64,000 nucleotides of DNA. Origin: Hyperoodon ampullatus (lineage: Eukaryota > Chordata > Mammalia > Artiodactyla > Ziphiidae). Shown here piece by piece: positions 21,319 to 33,630 of this stretch. The position numbers and the translations under genes were made by a program. The notes below the pieces were generated by a model. The model saw only the letters and a program-made list of their open reading frames with translations, had not been told where the DNA came from and searched no databases. The stretch lies in contig OX457068.1 of NCBI GenBank assembly GCA_949752795.1, positions 58,035,582 through 58,099,581 on the forward strand, in the 5' to 3' direction. Within the stretch, counting starts at the first letter, position 1; the number at the start of each line of letters is the position of its first letter.

Positions 21319-24300
21319 AAATGATAATAGGAACATACATGTAGATAATTAACTTAAATGTAAATGGATTAAATGCTCCAACCAAAAGACACAAGCTGGT
21401 TGAATGGATACAAAAACAAGACCAGCATACATCCTGTCTACAAGAGACCCACTTCAGACCTGGGGACATATACAGACTGAAAGTGAGGGGATGGAAAAAG
21501 ATATTCCATGCAAATGGAAATCAAAAGAAAGCTGATGTAGCAATACTAATATCAGATAAAATAGACTTTAAAATAAAGGCTATTACAAGAGACAAAGAAG
21601 AACACTATATAATGATCAAGTGAGCAAACCAAAAAGAAGATAAAACAATTGTAAATATATATGCACCCAATATAGGTGTGCCACAATACATACAGCACAT
21701 ACTAACAGCCATAAACGGGGAAATCGACAGTAACACAATAATAGTAGAAGACTTTAAAACCTCACTTTCACCAATGGACAGATCATCCAAAATGAAAATA
21801 AATAAGGAAACACAAGCTTTAAATGACACATTAGACCAGATAGACTTAATTGATATTTATGGGACATTCCATCCAAAAACTACAGAATACACTTTCATCT
21901 CAAGTGCTCATGGAACATTTCCCAGGATAGATCATATCTTGTGTCACAAATCAAGCCTTGGTAAACTTAAGAAAATTGAATCGCATCAAGTATCTTTTCT
22001 GACCACAATGCTATGAGACTAGATATCAAAGACAGGAAAAAAAACCTGTAAAAACTGCAAACACAGGGAGGCCAAACAATACGCCACTAGATAACCAAGA
22101 GATCATTGAGGAAATAAAAAAATACCTAGAAAAAAATGACAGTGAAAACATGACGACCCAAACCTATGGGATGCAGCAAAAACAGTTCTAAGATGGAAGT
22201 TTCTATAAATATAATCCTACCTCAAAACACAAGAAAAACCTCAAATAAGCAACCTAATACTACACCTAAAGCAATTAGAGAAAGAACAAAACAACCAAAA
22301 GTTAGCAGAAGAACTCTTAAAGATCAGATCAGAAATAAATGAAAAAGAAATGAAGAAAAAAAATAGCAAAGATCAATAAAACTAAAAACTGGTTCTTGAG
22401 AAGATAAACAAAATTGATAAACCATTAGCCAGAGTCATCAAGAAAAAAAGGGAGAAAACTGAAATCAACAGATTTAGAAATGAAAAAGAAGTAACAACTG
22501 ATATTGCAGAAATACAAAGCATCAGGAGACATTACAACAAGCACTAAATGTCAATAAAATGGACAAAATGGAAGAAATGAACAAATTCTTAGAAAGGTAC
22601 AAGTTTCCAAGACTGAACCAGGAAGAAGTAGAAAATATGAACAGACCAATCACAAGCACTGAAATTGAAACTGTGATTAAAACTCTTCACATGACCAGAT
22701 GGCTTCACAGGTGAATTCTATCAAACATTTAGAGAAGAGCCAACACCCAGCCTTCTCAAACTCTTCTAAAAAATCGCAGGGGAAGGAACACTCCCAAACT
22801 CATTCTATGAGGCCACCATCACCCTGATACCAAAACCAGACAAAGATGTCACAAAAAAAGAAAATTACAGGCCAATATCACTGATGAACAGACATGCAAA
22901 AATCCTCAACAAAATACTAGCACACAGAATCCAACAGCACATTAAAAGGATTATACAGCATGATCAAGTGGGGTTTATCTCAGGAATGCAAGGATTCTTC
23001 AACATAAGCAAAACAGTCAATGTGATACACCATATTAACAAATTGAAGAATAAAAACCATATGATCATCTCAATAGATGCAGAAAAAGCTTTTGAAAAAA
23101 TTCAACACCCAATTAGCACAAAAAGTCTCCAGAAAGTAGGGATAGAGGGAACTTACCTCAACATGACAAAGGCCATATATGACAAACCCACAGCCAGCAT
23201 CATTCTCAATGGTGAAAAACTGAAACCATTTCCAATAAGATCAGGGACAAGACAAGGTTGCCCACTCTCACCACTATTATTCAACATAGTTTTGGAAGAT
23301 TTAGCCACAGAAATCAGAGCAGAAAAAGAAATAAAAGGAAGCCAAATCAGAAAAAAAGAAGTAAAACTGTCACTGTTTGCAGATGACATGGTACTATACA
23401 TAGAGAATGTTAAAAATGCTACCAGAAAACTACTAGAGCTAATCACTGAATTTGGTAAAGTAGCAGGATACAAAATTAATGCACAGAAATCTCTTGCATT
23501 CCTATATACTAATGATGAAAAATCTGAAAGAGAAAATATGGAAACACTCCCATTTACCACTGCAACAAAAAGAATAAAATACCTAGGAATAAACCTACCT
23601 AAGGAGACAAAACACCTGTATGCAGAAAGCTATAAGACACTGATGAAAGAAATTAAAGATGATACAAACAGATGGAGAGATATACTATGTTCCTGGATTG
23701 GAAGAATAAAAAATGAGAAAGTGACTATACCATCCAAAGCAATCTACAGGTTCAGTGCAATCCCTAACAAAGTACCAATGACATTTTTCACAGCACTAGA
23801 ACAAAAAAATTCACAATTTGTATGGAAACACAAAAGATCCTGAATAGCCAAAGCAATAATGAGAAAGAAAGCAGGAGCTGGAGGAATCAGGCTCCCTGAC
23901 TTCAGACTATACTACAAAGCTAGAATAATCAAGACAGTATGGTACTGTCACAAAAACAGAAATATAGATCGATGGAAAAAGACAGAAAGCCCAGAGATAA
24001 ACCCACACATATATGGTCACCTTACCTTTGATAAAGGAGGCAAGAATATACAATGGAGAAAAGACAGACTCTTCAATAAGTGGTGCTGGGAAAACTGGAC
24101 AGCTACATGTAAAAGAATGAAATTAGAACACTCCCTAACACCATACAAAAAAAAAAACCAAAATGGATTAAAGACCTAAATGTAAGGCCAGACACTATAA
24201 AACTCTTAGAGGAAAACATAGGCAGAGCACTCTATGACATAATTCACAGCAAGATCCTTTTTGACCCACCTCCTAGAGAAATGGAAATAAAAACAAGAAT

Positions 24301-25090
24301 AAACAAGTGGGACCTAAGAAACTTAAAGGCTTTTGCACAGCAAAGGAAACCATAAAGAAAGGGAGAAAACCCTCAGAAAGGGAGAAAATATTTGCTAATG
24401 AGGCAACTGACAAAGGATTAATCTCCAAACTATACAAGCAGCTAATGCAGCTCAATATCAAAAAAACAAATAACCCAATCCAAAAATGGGTGGAAAACCT
24501 AAATAGACATTTCTCCAAAGAAGAAGACATACAGATGGCCAAGAGGCCCATGAAAAATGCTCAACATCACTAATTATTAGGGAAATGTATAATAAAACTA
24601 CAATAAGGTATGACTTCACACCAGTCAGAACGACCATCATGAAAAAATCTACACACAGTAAATGCTGGAGAGGGTGTGGAGAAAAGGGAAACCCTCTTGC
24701 ACTGTTGGTGGGAATGTAAATTCATACAGCCACTATGGAGAACAGTATGGAGGTTCCTTAAAAAACTAAAAATAGAATTACCATATGATCCAGCAATCCC
24801 ACTACTGGGCATATACCCAGAGGAAACCATAATTCAAAAAGACACATGCACCCCAATATTCACAGCAGCACTATTTACAATAGCCAGGACACTGAAGCAA
24901 CCTAAATGTCCATTGACAGATTTATGGGTAGAGAAGATGTGGTACATATATACCATGGAATAGTACTCAGCCATTAAAAGGAACAAAACTGGGAGATTTG
25001 TAGTGATGTGGATGGACCTAGAGACTGTCATACAGAGTGAAGTAGGTCAGAAAGAGAAAAATAAATATTGCATATTAACACATATATGTG
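21319..25090 (+). pseudogene. L1 ORF2 remnant (endonuclease and reverse transcriptase)
   Basis: ORF2p nicks DNA with an APE-type endonuclease and copies RNA by target-primed reverse transcription. The endonuclease end is visible in pieces: TAAATGTAAATGGATTAAATG encodes the NVNGL-type strand, CAAGAGACCCACTTCAGACC the catalytic QETHFR region, and 21678-22016 encodes more. A deletion near 22685-22700 removes the segment before GACCAGATGGCTTCACAGG. The reverse transcriptase core survives as one 319-codon frame at 22884-23843. The Cys-rich C-terminal part is at 24660-24720 ([19 protein letters not shown]). The pieces are in different frames and separated by stops. Confidence 0.9.
22884..23843 (+). 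pseudogene. Longest surviving L1 reverse-transcriptase frame
   Basis: 319 codons of the RT domain without a stop. The catalytic Phe-Ala-Asp-Asp box lies at residues 165-168 (23376-23387) in the context [11 protein letters not shown], and the upstream [12 protein letters not shown] motif is intact. The frame ends at TGA (23841-23843) where the related copy at 48 kb has a CCAGATAG and the expected codon is CGA, so a CpG to TpG change probably made the stop. Parts upstream and downstream are out of frame, so no complete enzyme can be made. Confidence 0.9.
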
Positions 25091-25436
25091 TAATCTAGAA
25101 AAATGGTACTGACAAACCTATTTGCAAAGCAGAGATAGAGATACAGACGTAGAGAACAAATGTATGAACACCAAAGGGGGAGGGGGGTGGAATGAAATGG
25201 GAGATTGATATTGATATGTATATACACTACTATGTATAAAATATATAACTAATGAGAACCTGCTATATAGCACAGGGCACTCTACTCAGTGCTCTGTGGT
25301 GACCTAAATGGGAAGGAAATCCAAAAAAGAAGGGATATTTGTATACAAATAGCTGATTCACTTTGCTGTACAGCAGAAACTAACACAACATTTTAATGCA
25401 ACTCTACCCCTACAAAAAAAATAAAAATAAAGGAAA
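25090..25436 (+). other. Long-class L1 3'UTR
   Basis: After CCTGCTATATAGCACAGGGC the 3'UTR continues for about 160 bp (CTCTACTCAGTGCTCTGTGG, TGATTCACTTTGCTGTACAG) to the A-rich end. The L1 at 43.9 kb, its relative nested here and the 2.5-kb fragment all stop right after the CTGCTGTATAA point. Confidence 0.85.
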
Positions 25437-25455
25437 AGAAAATTGTTCCAAAACC

Positions 25456-26020
25456 ACTAAAATTAAAAGCATTTTCTCTCCAGAAAGCTCCAGTATAATA
25501 CTGCTAGTTCTAGGAAGGCTAACACATGAATCAAATAGTTATCAGTAAGCATTGGCAAAGCCGGACCCTAAGGAAATGGGACATATTGCTCATACTGGGA
25601 AAAGTAGAGTCTGAATCCATGAGTGCTGCCTAGGGAGACAAACATAGAGGTGGCATAAATATGGGTCCTAACAAAACCAGGTTACAACTTGAGGAGACCC
25701 AGTAGCTGAGTTACTGAGGGAAAGAAAAAAATAAAAGAAGAAAACCCAAAATGAGCCACCTTACTTCATAATTTGAACTGTGGTGAACTTTGGATGATCC
25801 CCATGAAAAGCATAGGCTAACACAAGCTTAATGATTCATTAAGCAAGTATTGATTTCATATTTCCTCTGTGTTACATTCTGTGAAGGAATACAGAGGGGA
25901 ACCTAAGGTATGTGTTTCTTTCCTTAGGGATAGCAAATGAGTAAAAGACAGAAAGCTAACAATAAAAGAAATGCAATGGCTACAGTTTAGAAGTATGGCC
26001 AACCAGCTGTGGACAAAGAA
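25456..26020. other. Unassigned sequence
   Basis: Unique flank of the L1 and of the LTR that follows. No feature recognised. Confidence 0.45.
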
Positions 26021-26448
26021 TGTTGGCATTTCAGTAAGCAACACATGTGGCCATCAAGCCATCAGCCACTCCAGCTGCCCTAGATTATGCGCCCTGTGGA
26101 TATTTCAGGATGGAGAAAAACAGGACACTGACCCTAGATATACAGTTAGGTTGCATATCAAAGGAACAATTTCTATGAGCCAAGACTCTTGCATCTTCCC
26201 ATATGTAGAAAAGCACTAAAATCATTAACTTGAGATGTCTGGTTTTTGTGATTAGCAGATGTTCAACTACATTTTTTTTTGTTTTTCAGCAAAAAATTCT
26301 ATATAACCTGACTCCTCCCTTACCTCTTTGGAACAGTTCCTCAGAGCTATCTGAGACTCTGTCTCCTGAGCTATAGTCTTCAGTAAGGTCCCCAAATAAA
26401 ACATAACTCTCAACATTTAGTGAGTTATATTTTTTTTCAGTCAATACA
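26021..26448 (+). mobile_element. Solo LTR, ERV1 (gammaretrovirus-like) type
   Basis: Starts TGTTGGCATTTCAGTAAGC. It has a TCTATATAACC promoter-like box at about 26298, CCTCAGAGCTATCTGAGAC (the R region typical of ERV1 LTRs), a CCCCAAATAAAACATAACTC polyadenylation region near 26390, and a T-rich CAGTCAATACA end. No internal retroviral sequence and no second copy nearby. A clear 4-bp duplication was not found, so the ends are approximate. Confidence 0.75.
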
Positions 26449-26930
26449 ACATTCATTGAACCTTAATATGACTAAGGCTGTGAATTAAATATGTGGGAGT
26501 TCTTGATGCCCTCATAGCCTAATGATAGCGAAGATAGCCTTGGTATACAAATAGCCCTAGTAGGATGGGGCATGAAGTCCAGGCAGGTGATATAAGGAAA
26601 ACCTAAGCCATAATTGTGTATGTTTGTGGGAGAGAGGAGGATGTTACTTCTACTGCAGAAAGTCTTCATTGTAGATGTGTCACTAAACCTAAATCTGAAC
26701 TTGAAGGAAAAGTAGACCTCAGTAGTTGAAGATCAGGGATGAAGCTTTAAAGAAGGCCATGGCAGCAGATATACAATATATGTTTTCAGGACTGTGAGCA
26801 ATCCTGTTGACTGGGATGAAGAAAACAATTGAGAATTTAGGTGGGTCTTATATGGCCTTGGAGACCTTGTCCTTTTTCTACTTTTTAGGCATCAAGGAAA
26901 CCTTGAAGGGCTCTTAAAGCCTAAGCATAT
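26449..26930. other. Unassigned sequence
   Basis: No repeat or gene recognised. Confidence 0.4.
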
Positions 26931-26934
26931 TTCT

Positions 26935-27165
26935 CTTAATTAGTAGAGTGAATTAGACCCAACTTCAAGGCTTGGGTTCCTCATTTAATGTGTAAATGAC
27001 TCAGACAAATCATGTAACCTCCCTTAGCTTGTTTCCTCATCTGTAAACTGGAGAAATTTTTACTACTGGCTTTGTAGGGTTATGAGAGCCAAATAAGATA
27101 AAGTTTTTAAAAAATCCTAGACAGAGTTACACAAATATTCATTATCACCATTATTATGGAAGTGT
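26935..27165 (+). repeat. MIR SINE remnant
   Basis: Forward MIR order: AAATGACTCAGACAAATCAT, GTAACCTCCCTTAGCTTG, TTTCCTCATCTGTAAACTGG, GTAGGGTTATGAGAGCC. Confidence 0.75.
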
Positions 27166-30100
27166 GCCCAGCATGCCTGGTGGAAGCCAGCCCCAGGGCA
27201 GGACACTAGTCTGTCCTGAAAAGACCTCATATTCTGGGAAAGTAAATATTTATCTAAAATAGATATTTTAGACCTGACCTTCTAGAAGTGTTTAGATGGG
27301 CAAAATGCTACAAGTGCTTTCATAAAGAACAACCAATAGAAATATTTTTCTCTACTTCTGATTGGCTAGTACTCCTTTGTATGTCATAGTGCTAATAGGA
27401 TTAAGTCTTTCAATACAACCAGTGTATTTTCTAATTACAGCATAACTACAATGCACAATGTATTATATTTTCTTTTACATGTGCTTCAAAGACCTCAAAT
27501 GCATCTCTGAAGAGTCTTGGGAAATCTTAAGGATGGTCAATGACTACTTCTGGGTGAGTGAAAAATAGATTAAGTGGTAATAACTGTGGAGATTTTTAAC
27601 TTATTATAAAGATATTCCAAAGGATCTAGATAACAATATGTTCTCTTTTGATGTAAATGTCTCCTGTTGCTTTAATTAGCCCCATCCCTACTCTTCCTAA
27701 TGAGTACCATTATCTGCAGACTTCCCATACATTTTTAGAACAAATGAAAGGCCAGGGTGTAATCAGGCTTTGGGGGTAGTCACACAGGGTCCCACATTCA
27801 GAAAGGTCCCATACATAGTTTAAAGCTCTTATTCTTAATAGTAGTAATCTTTTCTTTGAACTTGTGTTTTATAAGCAAGTCTCATGGGACAATGGAGAGT
27901 AAGTGTGAGCAGAGGAGAATAAACAAAGGAAAAGAAAAAGTTGCACAATTTAATACCTTTCAATGGTGTATTTTGGCCTGAATTGACCAATGGCTATATT
28001 TGCAGAACAGCTCTTTCGACAGGATGCAAGACCACCAGGCTGACCTTGCAGGTATTGTTTCCTCATCTCCCGCTGGGCCTTTTTCTTAAGGCCCTGCTAT
28101 GCCTCCAGCCTCTTCCACTGGAGCCATGATAATTTGACACTCTGTGACCCGGACTGTATCTTCTTTTGCCCACAAAGCTAAGCTACACTTTCAGAACTAT
28201 ATTAGGGTGGTGATATGTATTAGCTTTGTATTAGCTTTTTGAATTGTAAGAATGATGTTAATTTTCTGTTTTAATCTATGATGAAGAAATATTCCCTATC
28301 AAAATCATTTCAGCCGTGTTTTCCAAAGTAATTCCTGAAAATAAAAGCCAAAGAAATATAAACAACTTAGAAATTCAAAGTAAAAACAGTGAGTTAAGAT
28401 TAAAATTCTGAAATGTCAAATTAGCTTCTGTTTTGGCGTGTTCTTATCTAATTCCCTTCATAGGACTAAATTTGGATTTCTTTTTCATTTTTAGTATTTC
28501 CGACACATTCTGATTTGTTTTAAATGGGTGCAGGACACACAGACACACACACCTTCCTGTGCATTTGTTAAATTCGCAGTCTGTAGTTATTGATGTTCTA
28601 TTTAGAAGCAAGTCAGACAATATATAAAACTGTACAGAAAAGTTTCTTTGCATAACAAAAGAGCTAATGCATCAAGTTATGTTTGTTAATAACATTCAAT
28701 TAACATAACTATTGTTAGTTGATTAAAATTAACTGTGAATAACCATTTAACATTTAGCACTTACAAATGTTCCCTGATTTATTAAAATTGTGGGAGCTAA
28801 GGAGTCTGGGGAGAAACTAGAAATATTTAGCTTTTTTAATGAAAATTTTAGGCACAATGTGAACTATTTCTTCCTAGTAAATATATATTTGTAAATCAAG
28901 CTTCATGTTTTAATCCCTCGTGAAGAATTTGCAGACCTCCTGTTTTAAAGGCACTTGAGAAATAAATATCTGCCAGGGAGAGAAATCCCATCAGTTTCCT
29001 TGCTGTTCTTATAAAGATGGTAGACCATACTGTGAAATTTTCTGTTCTTCGATTGCTCCATTCTGCACATGCCCCAAGGAATCTCAGAATTGTAGAAACT
29101 AGAGATGTAGTAGACTAAATAGTTCATCTATTCTAATAGAAAATTTACCAGAGTTATACAAGACTCTTTTGAATTTACAATACAACTTACTTCCAAGGGG
29201 GTCCAAATGCTGAACAGAAAATTGGCTTTTATTTTCCAGCCACCCTAGCGTCCTATATTATGTTCTATCATTAATCACGTGTTTCTGTTGTGAAGATAAT
29301 ACACCAGTAGAACATGCACATGGAATTGCTTTCCCAACAAAAGGATTAGACTTGCAGTGATCCATTTCCAGGCTCTCATCTGCACCCCCATCCCAAACCC
29401 CAAACCAATGACTGTATTCTCAAGACAGCTATCTGAGGTCTCAGGAGTATTCCATGGCCTCGGAAAAATAAATGTACAGGTAAATGACCTATGTATGCAT
29501 AATATTCAACAGGTTGGTGTCTTTAAAAACATACCCTAACCAATCAAAATGACCAGCTGCAGACATATTACATAATTACTCCAAAATAATTTCAACATAT
29601 TTTTGAACATCAAGTGTGTGTAAAGAATAGTCAGGGAAACAAAGAAATTTGAGACACAGTCTCAAGCCTTAAAGTTTGCATTCTTGGGTGTAGGAAAACC
29701 ATTAAATACATGAGAACTTCATGTGGATGTCCATTGTTTTGTCTGCCTTCCTTCATTCTTCTCTTCCTACAGGGAATATTTTCTCTGTGGTTCAGATGGA
29801 ACTGACCCCACAGTAACTCATACCTGTTGCCACAGCAACTGGTGCAGAAATGATCAGCAATCTAAGTTGGCAAATCAGAATCCTCCCAGGAATTTCATGC
29901 TAGAGTTCTCTAGGAAAATTTCCCTCCATCACCAGAAGTCCTAAACTCCCTAAACTGGGAGATGCAGGGTGAGAGGCTGCCAATGGCAACTTAACAATGG
30001 GGAGCCCGTCTGAGAAAGAAGCAGGGGTGAGAGAAGCCAAGAGACTGTGAGTCTTAACAATATCTTCTAAATTCAGCTGCTCCTGAGTCTACATCCAAAT

Positions 30101-30525
30101 TTTTAATTTCTCTGTTCTGTGAACTCCCACAAAATATCTCCTTCCTCTAGTTAAGATAATTTGAGTTGGATTTTTCACACTTATAACTGAGAAAGATCTA
30201 ACTAATATGTAGAGTCACCTGCCAAGTGAGAACTCGTTAGAGAGTTATGGGAGTTCAGGGTAGAAGATCAAGGGAAGATTTTCTAGAGAAGATGGAGCTT
30301 CAGCTATGTCTGACCAAGAAAAACATTAGGCAAAATATTTTTCCACAAGTATCATTTTTCTCATCTACACACTTAGAGTTCATCCTTATGCACACATTTC
30401 TAATCGCCAGAGAGAAAAAATATTTCAGTGGAGGAAGGGATTGGGATGAGAAATGGAAGCCAGTTTTACAATTTCTAAACAACTTTAAGTTGTTTTACAA
30501 CTTCTAAACAATATTAATAATTTAG
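27166..30525. other. Unassigned, mostly unique sequence
   Basis: 3.3 kb without a family I can name. A short (AC)n lies at about 28538-28552. The end near 30525-30565 (GATTGAATACCTACTATG, TTCTAGGCATT) is a scrap of an old repeat next to the LTR. Frames of 60-86 codons lack known domains. Confidence 0.4.
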
Positions 30526-30565
30526 TTAACAAACATTGATTGAATACCTACTATGTTCTAGGCAT

Positions 30566-31129
30566 TGTCGGGGAAGAAGAAATTTTCCTCTATCTTTCTA
30601 GGTTCTCTGGCTGGTCTAAGAATTAAATTGACATGAGACAGATTAACAGGAGAAAATCATATGGAATTTAATGTGTACCTGTGTACATGGGAGAGACCCA
30701 GAAAAACTGGGTAACTCTCCAAAATGGCTGAAACTCTCACCTTAAATACCATCTTCAGCTAAAGACAAAAGAGGATGTTGAGGGTAGGGGTCTGGGACTT
30801 CAAAGGGGAGGAAGTCAATTGTCATGGAGGCAGCAAAGCATATGTTTGGTCAACAAATGTTTGTTGGGCCAGGCAGAGACAATGGAACACACAGTAGACT
30901 CTGATCTCTAGGCCCTTCACAAGTTTCCCCCACCACATCAAGCCCATGTTCTTTGCAGATATTTCTACTGATAGCTATATTCTTGTAATAGGCTCTCAAT
31001 ATAAATTCTTCAGACCCTTAGGAAGAGGGTCAAAATTTCTTCCTGAATATTTTGGGCCTTGATTGTTTTCGCTTGAAATAATTTGCATGCTAAAGACATT
31101 TTGGGGTGGCAAGTTTTTATTCCTCTACA
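30566..31129 (-). mobile_element. Solo ERV-type LTR, reverse copy of a pair
   Basis: On the minus strand it runs TGTAGAGGAATAAAAACTTG ... TTCTTCTTCCCCGACA, that is TG...CA. It shares the block CCTGTTAATCTGTCTCATGT, the CAATTTAATTCTTAGACC end and TTGCCACCCCAAAATGTC start with the LTR at 33631-34186. There is an ATTAAA near 30658 on the minus strand that could be its polyadenylation signal. Flanks GCAT and ACAT are a possible imperfect 4-bp duplication. Family not named. Confidence 0.75.
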
Positions 31130-31439
31130 ACATCAAATTAGCTGCATGTTCATGCACCTGAGTTCCAGGCCATGAACTTGCTGAATGATCTAGCCTTTGT
31201 CTCTCCATTTTTGTATCATAGAACCAAAGCAATGTCAGATATGTGGTAGATGGTCAATATTTGTTCAACAGATTAGTGGTTTGATGATTAAATGATATTA
31301 GGCATGCAAATTATAGAACTAGTATTCCATCAATGTTACTGTTTTTAATATTGTAACATTTAAATAGTAGATACAAGAAGAAGAATCTGCAAAGACTGAG
31401 AAGGAAGAGATAAGAAGGGAATCAGAAAACTGTAACATC

Positions 31440-32110
31440 ACATAAGCCATGCCTTCTGGCATCATATATTTTCCTCTGTGGAATGCCCTCATAAGCTCTT
31501 TTGTCTGACTTATTTCTTTTTTTTTTCTAAGTTTTACAACTTGCTTTTTTTTTTTTTTTCAAGTCAAAACATTGCAGGAGTTTATTAGAGATCATCCAAC
31601 TGGTATGGAAATGAAAGTTTTCTTTTTTCTTTTTTTTTTTTAAAACATTTTTATTGGAGTATAATTGCTTTACAATGGTGTGTTAGTTTCTGCTTTATAA
31701 CAAAGGGAATCAGTTATACATATACACATATCCCCATATCTCCTCCCTCCTGCATCTCCCTCTCTCCCACCCTCCCTATCCCACCCCTCTAGCTGGTCAC
31801 AAAGCACCAAGATTATCTCCCTGTGCTATAAGACTGCTTCCCACTAGCTATCTATTTTACATTTGGTAGTGTATATATGTCCATATATACACTACCACTC
31901 TCTCACTTTGTCCCAGCTTACCCTTCTCCCTCCCTGTGTCCTCAAGTCCATTCTCTAGTAGGTCTGCATGTCTGACTTATTTCTACTCATCCACTAAGAC
32001 TCAGTTTCCATGCCAGTAACCACCAATCTGGGTTACATGCTCTTCTTTTCTAGTGGTACCAGACTCCACATCTACCACCCTACATGCAGTATTTATAGTC
32101 TCTGGAGACC
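31440..32110 (+). repeat. L2-like LINE 3' remnant split by an L1
   Basis: The left piece (GCCTTCTGGCATCATATATT, CTCTGTGGAATGCCCTCAT) and the right piece (CTCATCCACTAAGACTCAG, TTTCCATGCCAGTAACCACC) join into one L2-like 3' region once the L1 at 31518-31968 is removed. Confidence 0.55.
31502..31984 (-). mobile_element. 5'-truncated L1 with candidate two-step 3' transduction
   Basis: An exact 16-bp duplication, TGTCTGACTTATTTCT, lies at 31502-31517 and 31969-31984. On the minus strand the insert reads: L1 3'UTR (31968 down to 31643), A-tail (about 31642-31623), a 63-bp non-L1 segment (31622-31560) containing AATAAA at 31586-31581, an A15 tract (31559-31545), an 18-bp non-L1 piece (31544-31527), a final A10, then the target duplication. 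An AATAAA about 22 nt before an A-tract is what 3' transduction through a downstream poly(A) site leaves. Confidence 0.85.
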
Positions 32111-33580
32111 ATCAGAGTTAAGATAATGAAGGCAGAAGTCTGATGAGTTTGTTTATTTAGATTCTCTGATGACCTCATTTATTTATCCAGACTATATTTA
32201 TTGAGTACCTACAATGTGATGTACACATCTCAAGGCCAGCCCAAAGAGTAAGCTTTTCAAAAAGTTCTATGACCTAAGCCTATCTTCATACTTCACACCA
32301 GCAGCTTTTGCAGGTCACTCATATTACCGTAACACCAGAAGCCCATAATCAGCATCATTATAAGGAAATTGAAGAAATCTTGTCATTTGTCCACAGGCAT
32401 ATTCAATAAAGTTAAACATTTCTGAGAAGTCAAGTAGCATGAGGCCTGAAAAGTCTTCTGGATTGAGACTCAGATGTTTGTTCACACTCTCTGTCAGGAA
32501 TGTTGAAACGAAATGTGTAGAGATGAAAATCAGAAAGCAGTTGCTTGAACGTGAAGCCAAGAAGCTTAACTGTCATCCAAAGGAGTGAGAGAAATGGTTT
32601 CTAGAGGGGAGTGTGGAATACAGAGAGATTGATTTGAGGATTTTTTGTTTGTATGTTTTTAAGATAGAAGAATCTTGAGCACATTTATAGGATAAAGAAA
32701 AAGAACCAATAAAGAATGAGAGGTTGAAAATTAGGAGAGAGGCAGAAAATGACAATGTCTTATGGGACACATATGGGGAAGGATTCACCTGTTCCTCAGG
32801 AAAGGAGAAGAGCCTAGGTGAAAATGTACCTTTCTCAGAATGTATAAGTCAAGGTGACCTGCTATGGCAGGGGCAGATTGGGGGCTGGGGACTTTGGAGA
32901 CATGATGAAGTGACCCTTCAGGATGTTAGTGCTTTGGGAGGGCCAGAATTAGGCCTTACCTTTGTAGAGATGCCAACCTTACCATGGAGCTAGGCTGGCC
33001 AGGGAAGGAGGTAAAATCATGCTGGGTAGCAGACTGGGAAAAAAGGAGAGGGATTGGAAGTCCATCACTTTAGGAAGGATGGAAGAAGGGTCAGAGACCA
33101 CAGAGCCAGTTTAAGATTTTAGTTGATTAAAAGAAACAAAAACCCAAGGTATGATCTTAGAATTATGAACCTCAGGTAGAAGGGATAAATATCATTTTAA
33201 GTTTGAGGCTAGAGTAAGGGGGTTAAATATGTTTTGTTTCCTGAAGTGCTATGCTGACATGGGTGTTGAAGTCACCTAAGACTTTAGAGAGAAGAGCAAT
33301 GGGGTGAGGCAGGAATTGAAGTCCCCAGTGACAAAGGATGGGTAGCTGCTGGTTGCATGAACTCAAAAAAGAAGGGACTTTTTCCTGTAATCGTGTAAGA
33401 CAAATGGTCTCAAAACAGCAAATTGAATTAACAAAATACTGACAAAACATTAGAAGATAAGCAGTTCTGCTAGGATAAGGGAGATGGTGGCTGTAGGGGA
33501 AATTCAGTTTTCCATTAAGAACATTGATGGCTTTGGGTTTACCATGTAGAAAACTTGGTTTACTTTTGTGCATAAATCAC
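32111..33580. other. Unassigned purine-rich sequence
   Basis: Long stretches such as 32380-32560 and 33190-33560 have the look of an old dispersed repeat (GTCAAGTAGCATGAGGCC, TTGAAGTCACCTAAGAC), but I cannot name it. The minus frame 32324-32560 and plus frame 32724-32993 have no known domain. Confidence 0.35.
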
Positions 33581-33585
33581 TTAGG

Positions 33586-33625
33586 TGTATCAAGAGCCCT
33601 GAATCTGTATCAAGAGCCCTGAATC
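33586..33625. repeat. Perfect 20-bp tandem duplication
   Basis: TGTATCAAGAGCCCTGAATC occurs twice head to tail, ending 5 bp before the LTR at 33631. Confidence 0.95.
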
Positions 33626-33630
33626 TGATC

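Larger units (their letters stand above)
18899..25455 (+). mobile_element. Full-length but inactive L1 with exact 19-bp target duplication
   Basis: The element body is about 18918-25436. The duplication AGAAAATTGTTCCAAAACC is exact at 18899-18917 and 25437-25455. Order: a 5'UTR with monomer-like repeats and a T-rich stretch, ORF1 remnant, ORF2 remnant, a long 3'UTR, and an A-rich end (AAAAAAAATAAAAATAAAGG). About 513 bp plus a 9-bp duplication were added by a later L1 insertion, so the original was about 6.0 kb, normal for L1. Stops and frameshifts break both ORFs; it cannot move by itself. Its 3'UTR is the long class, which separates it from the L1 at 43.9 kb. Confidence 0.96.
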
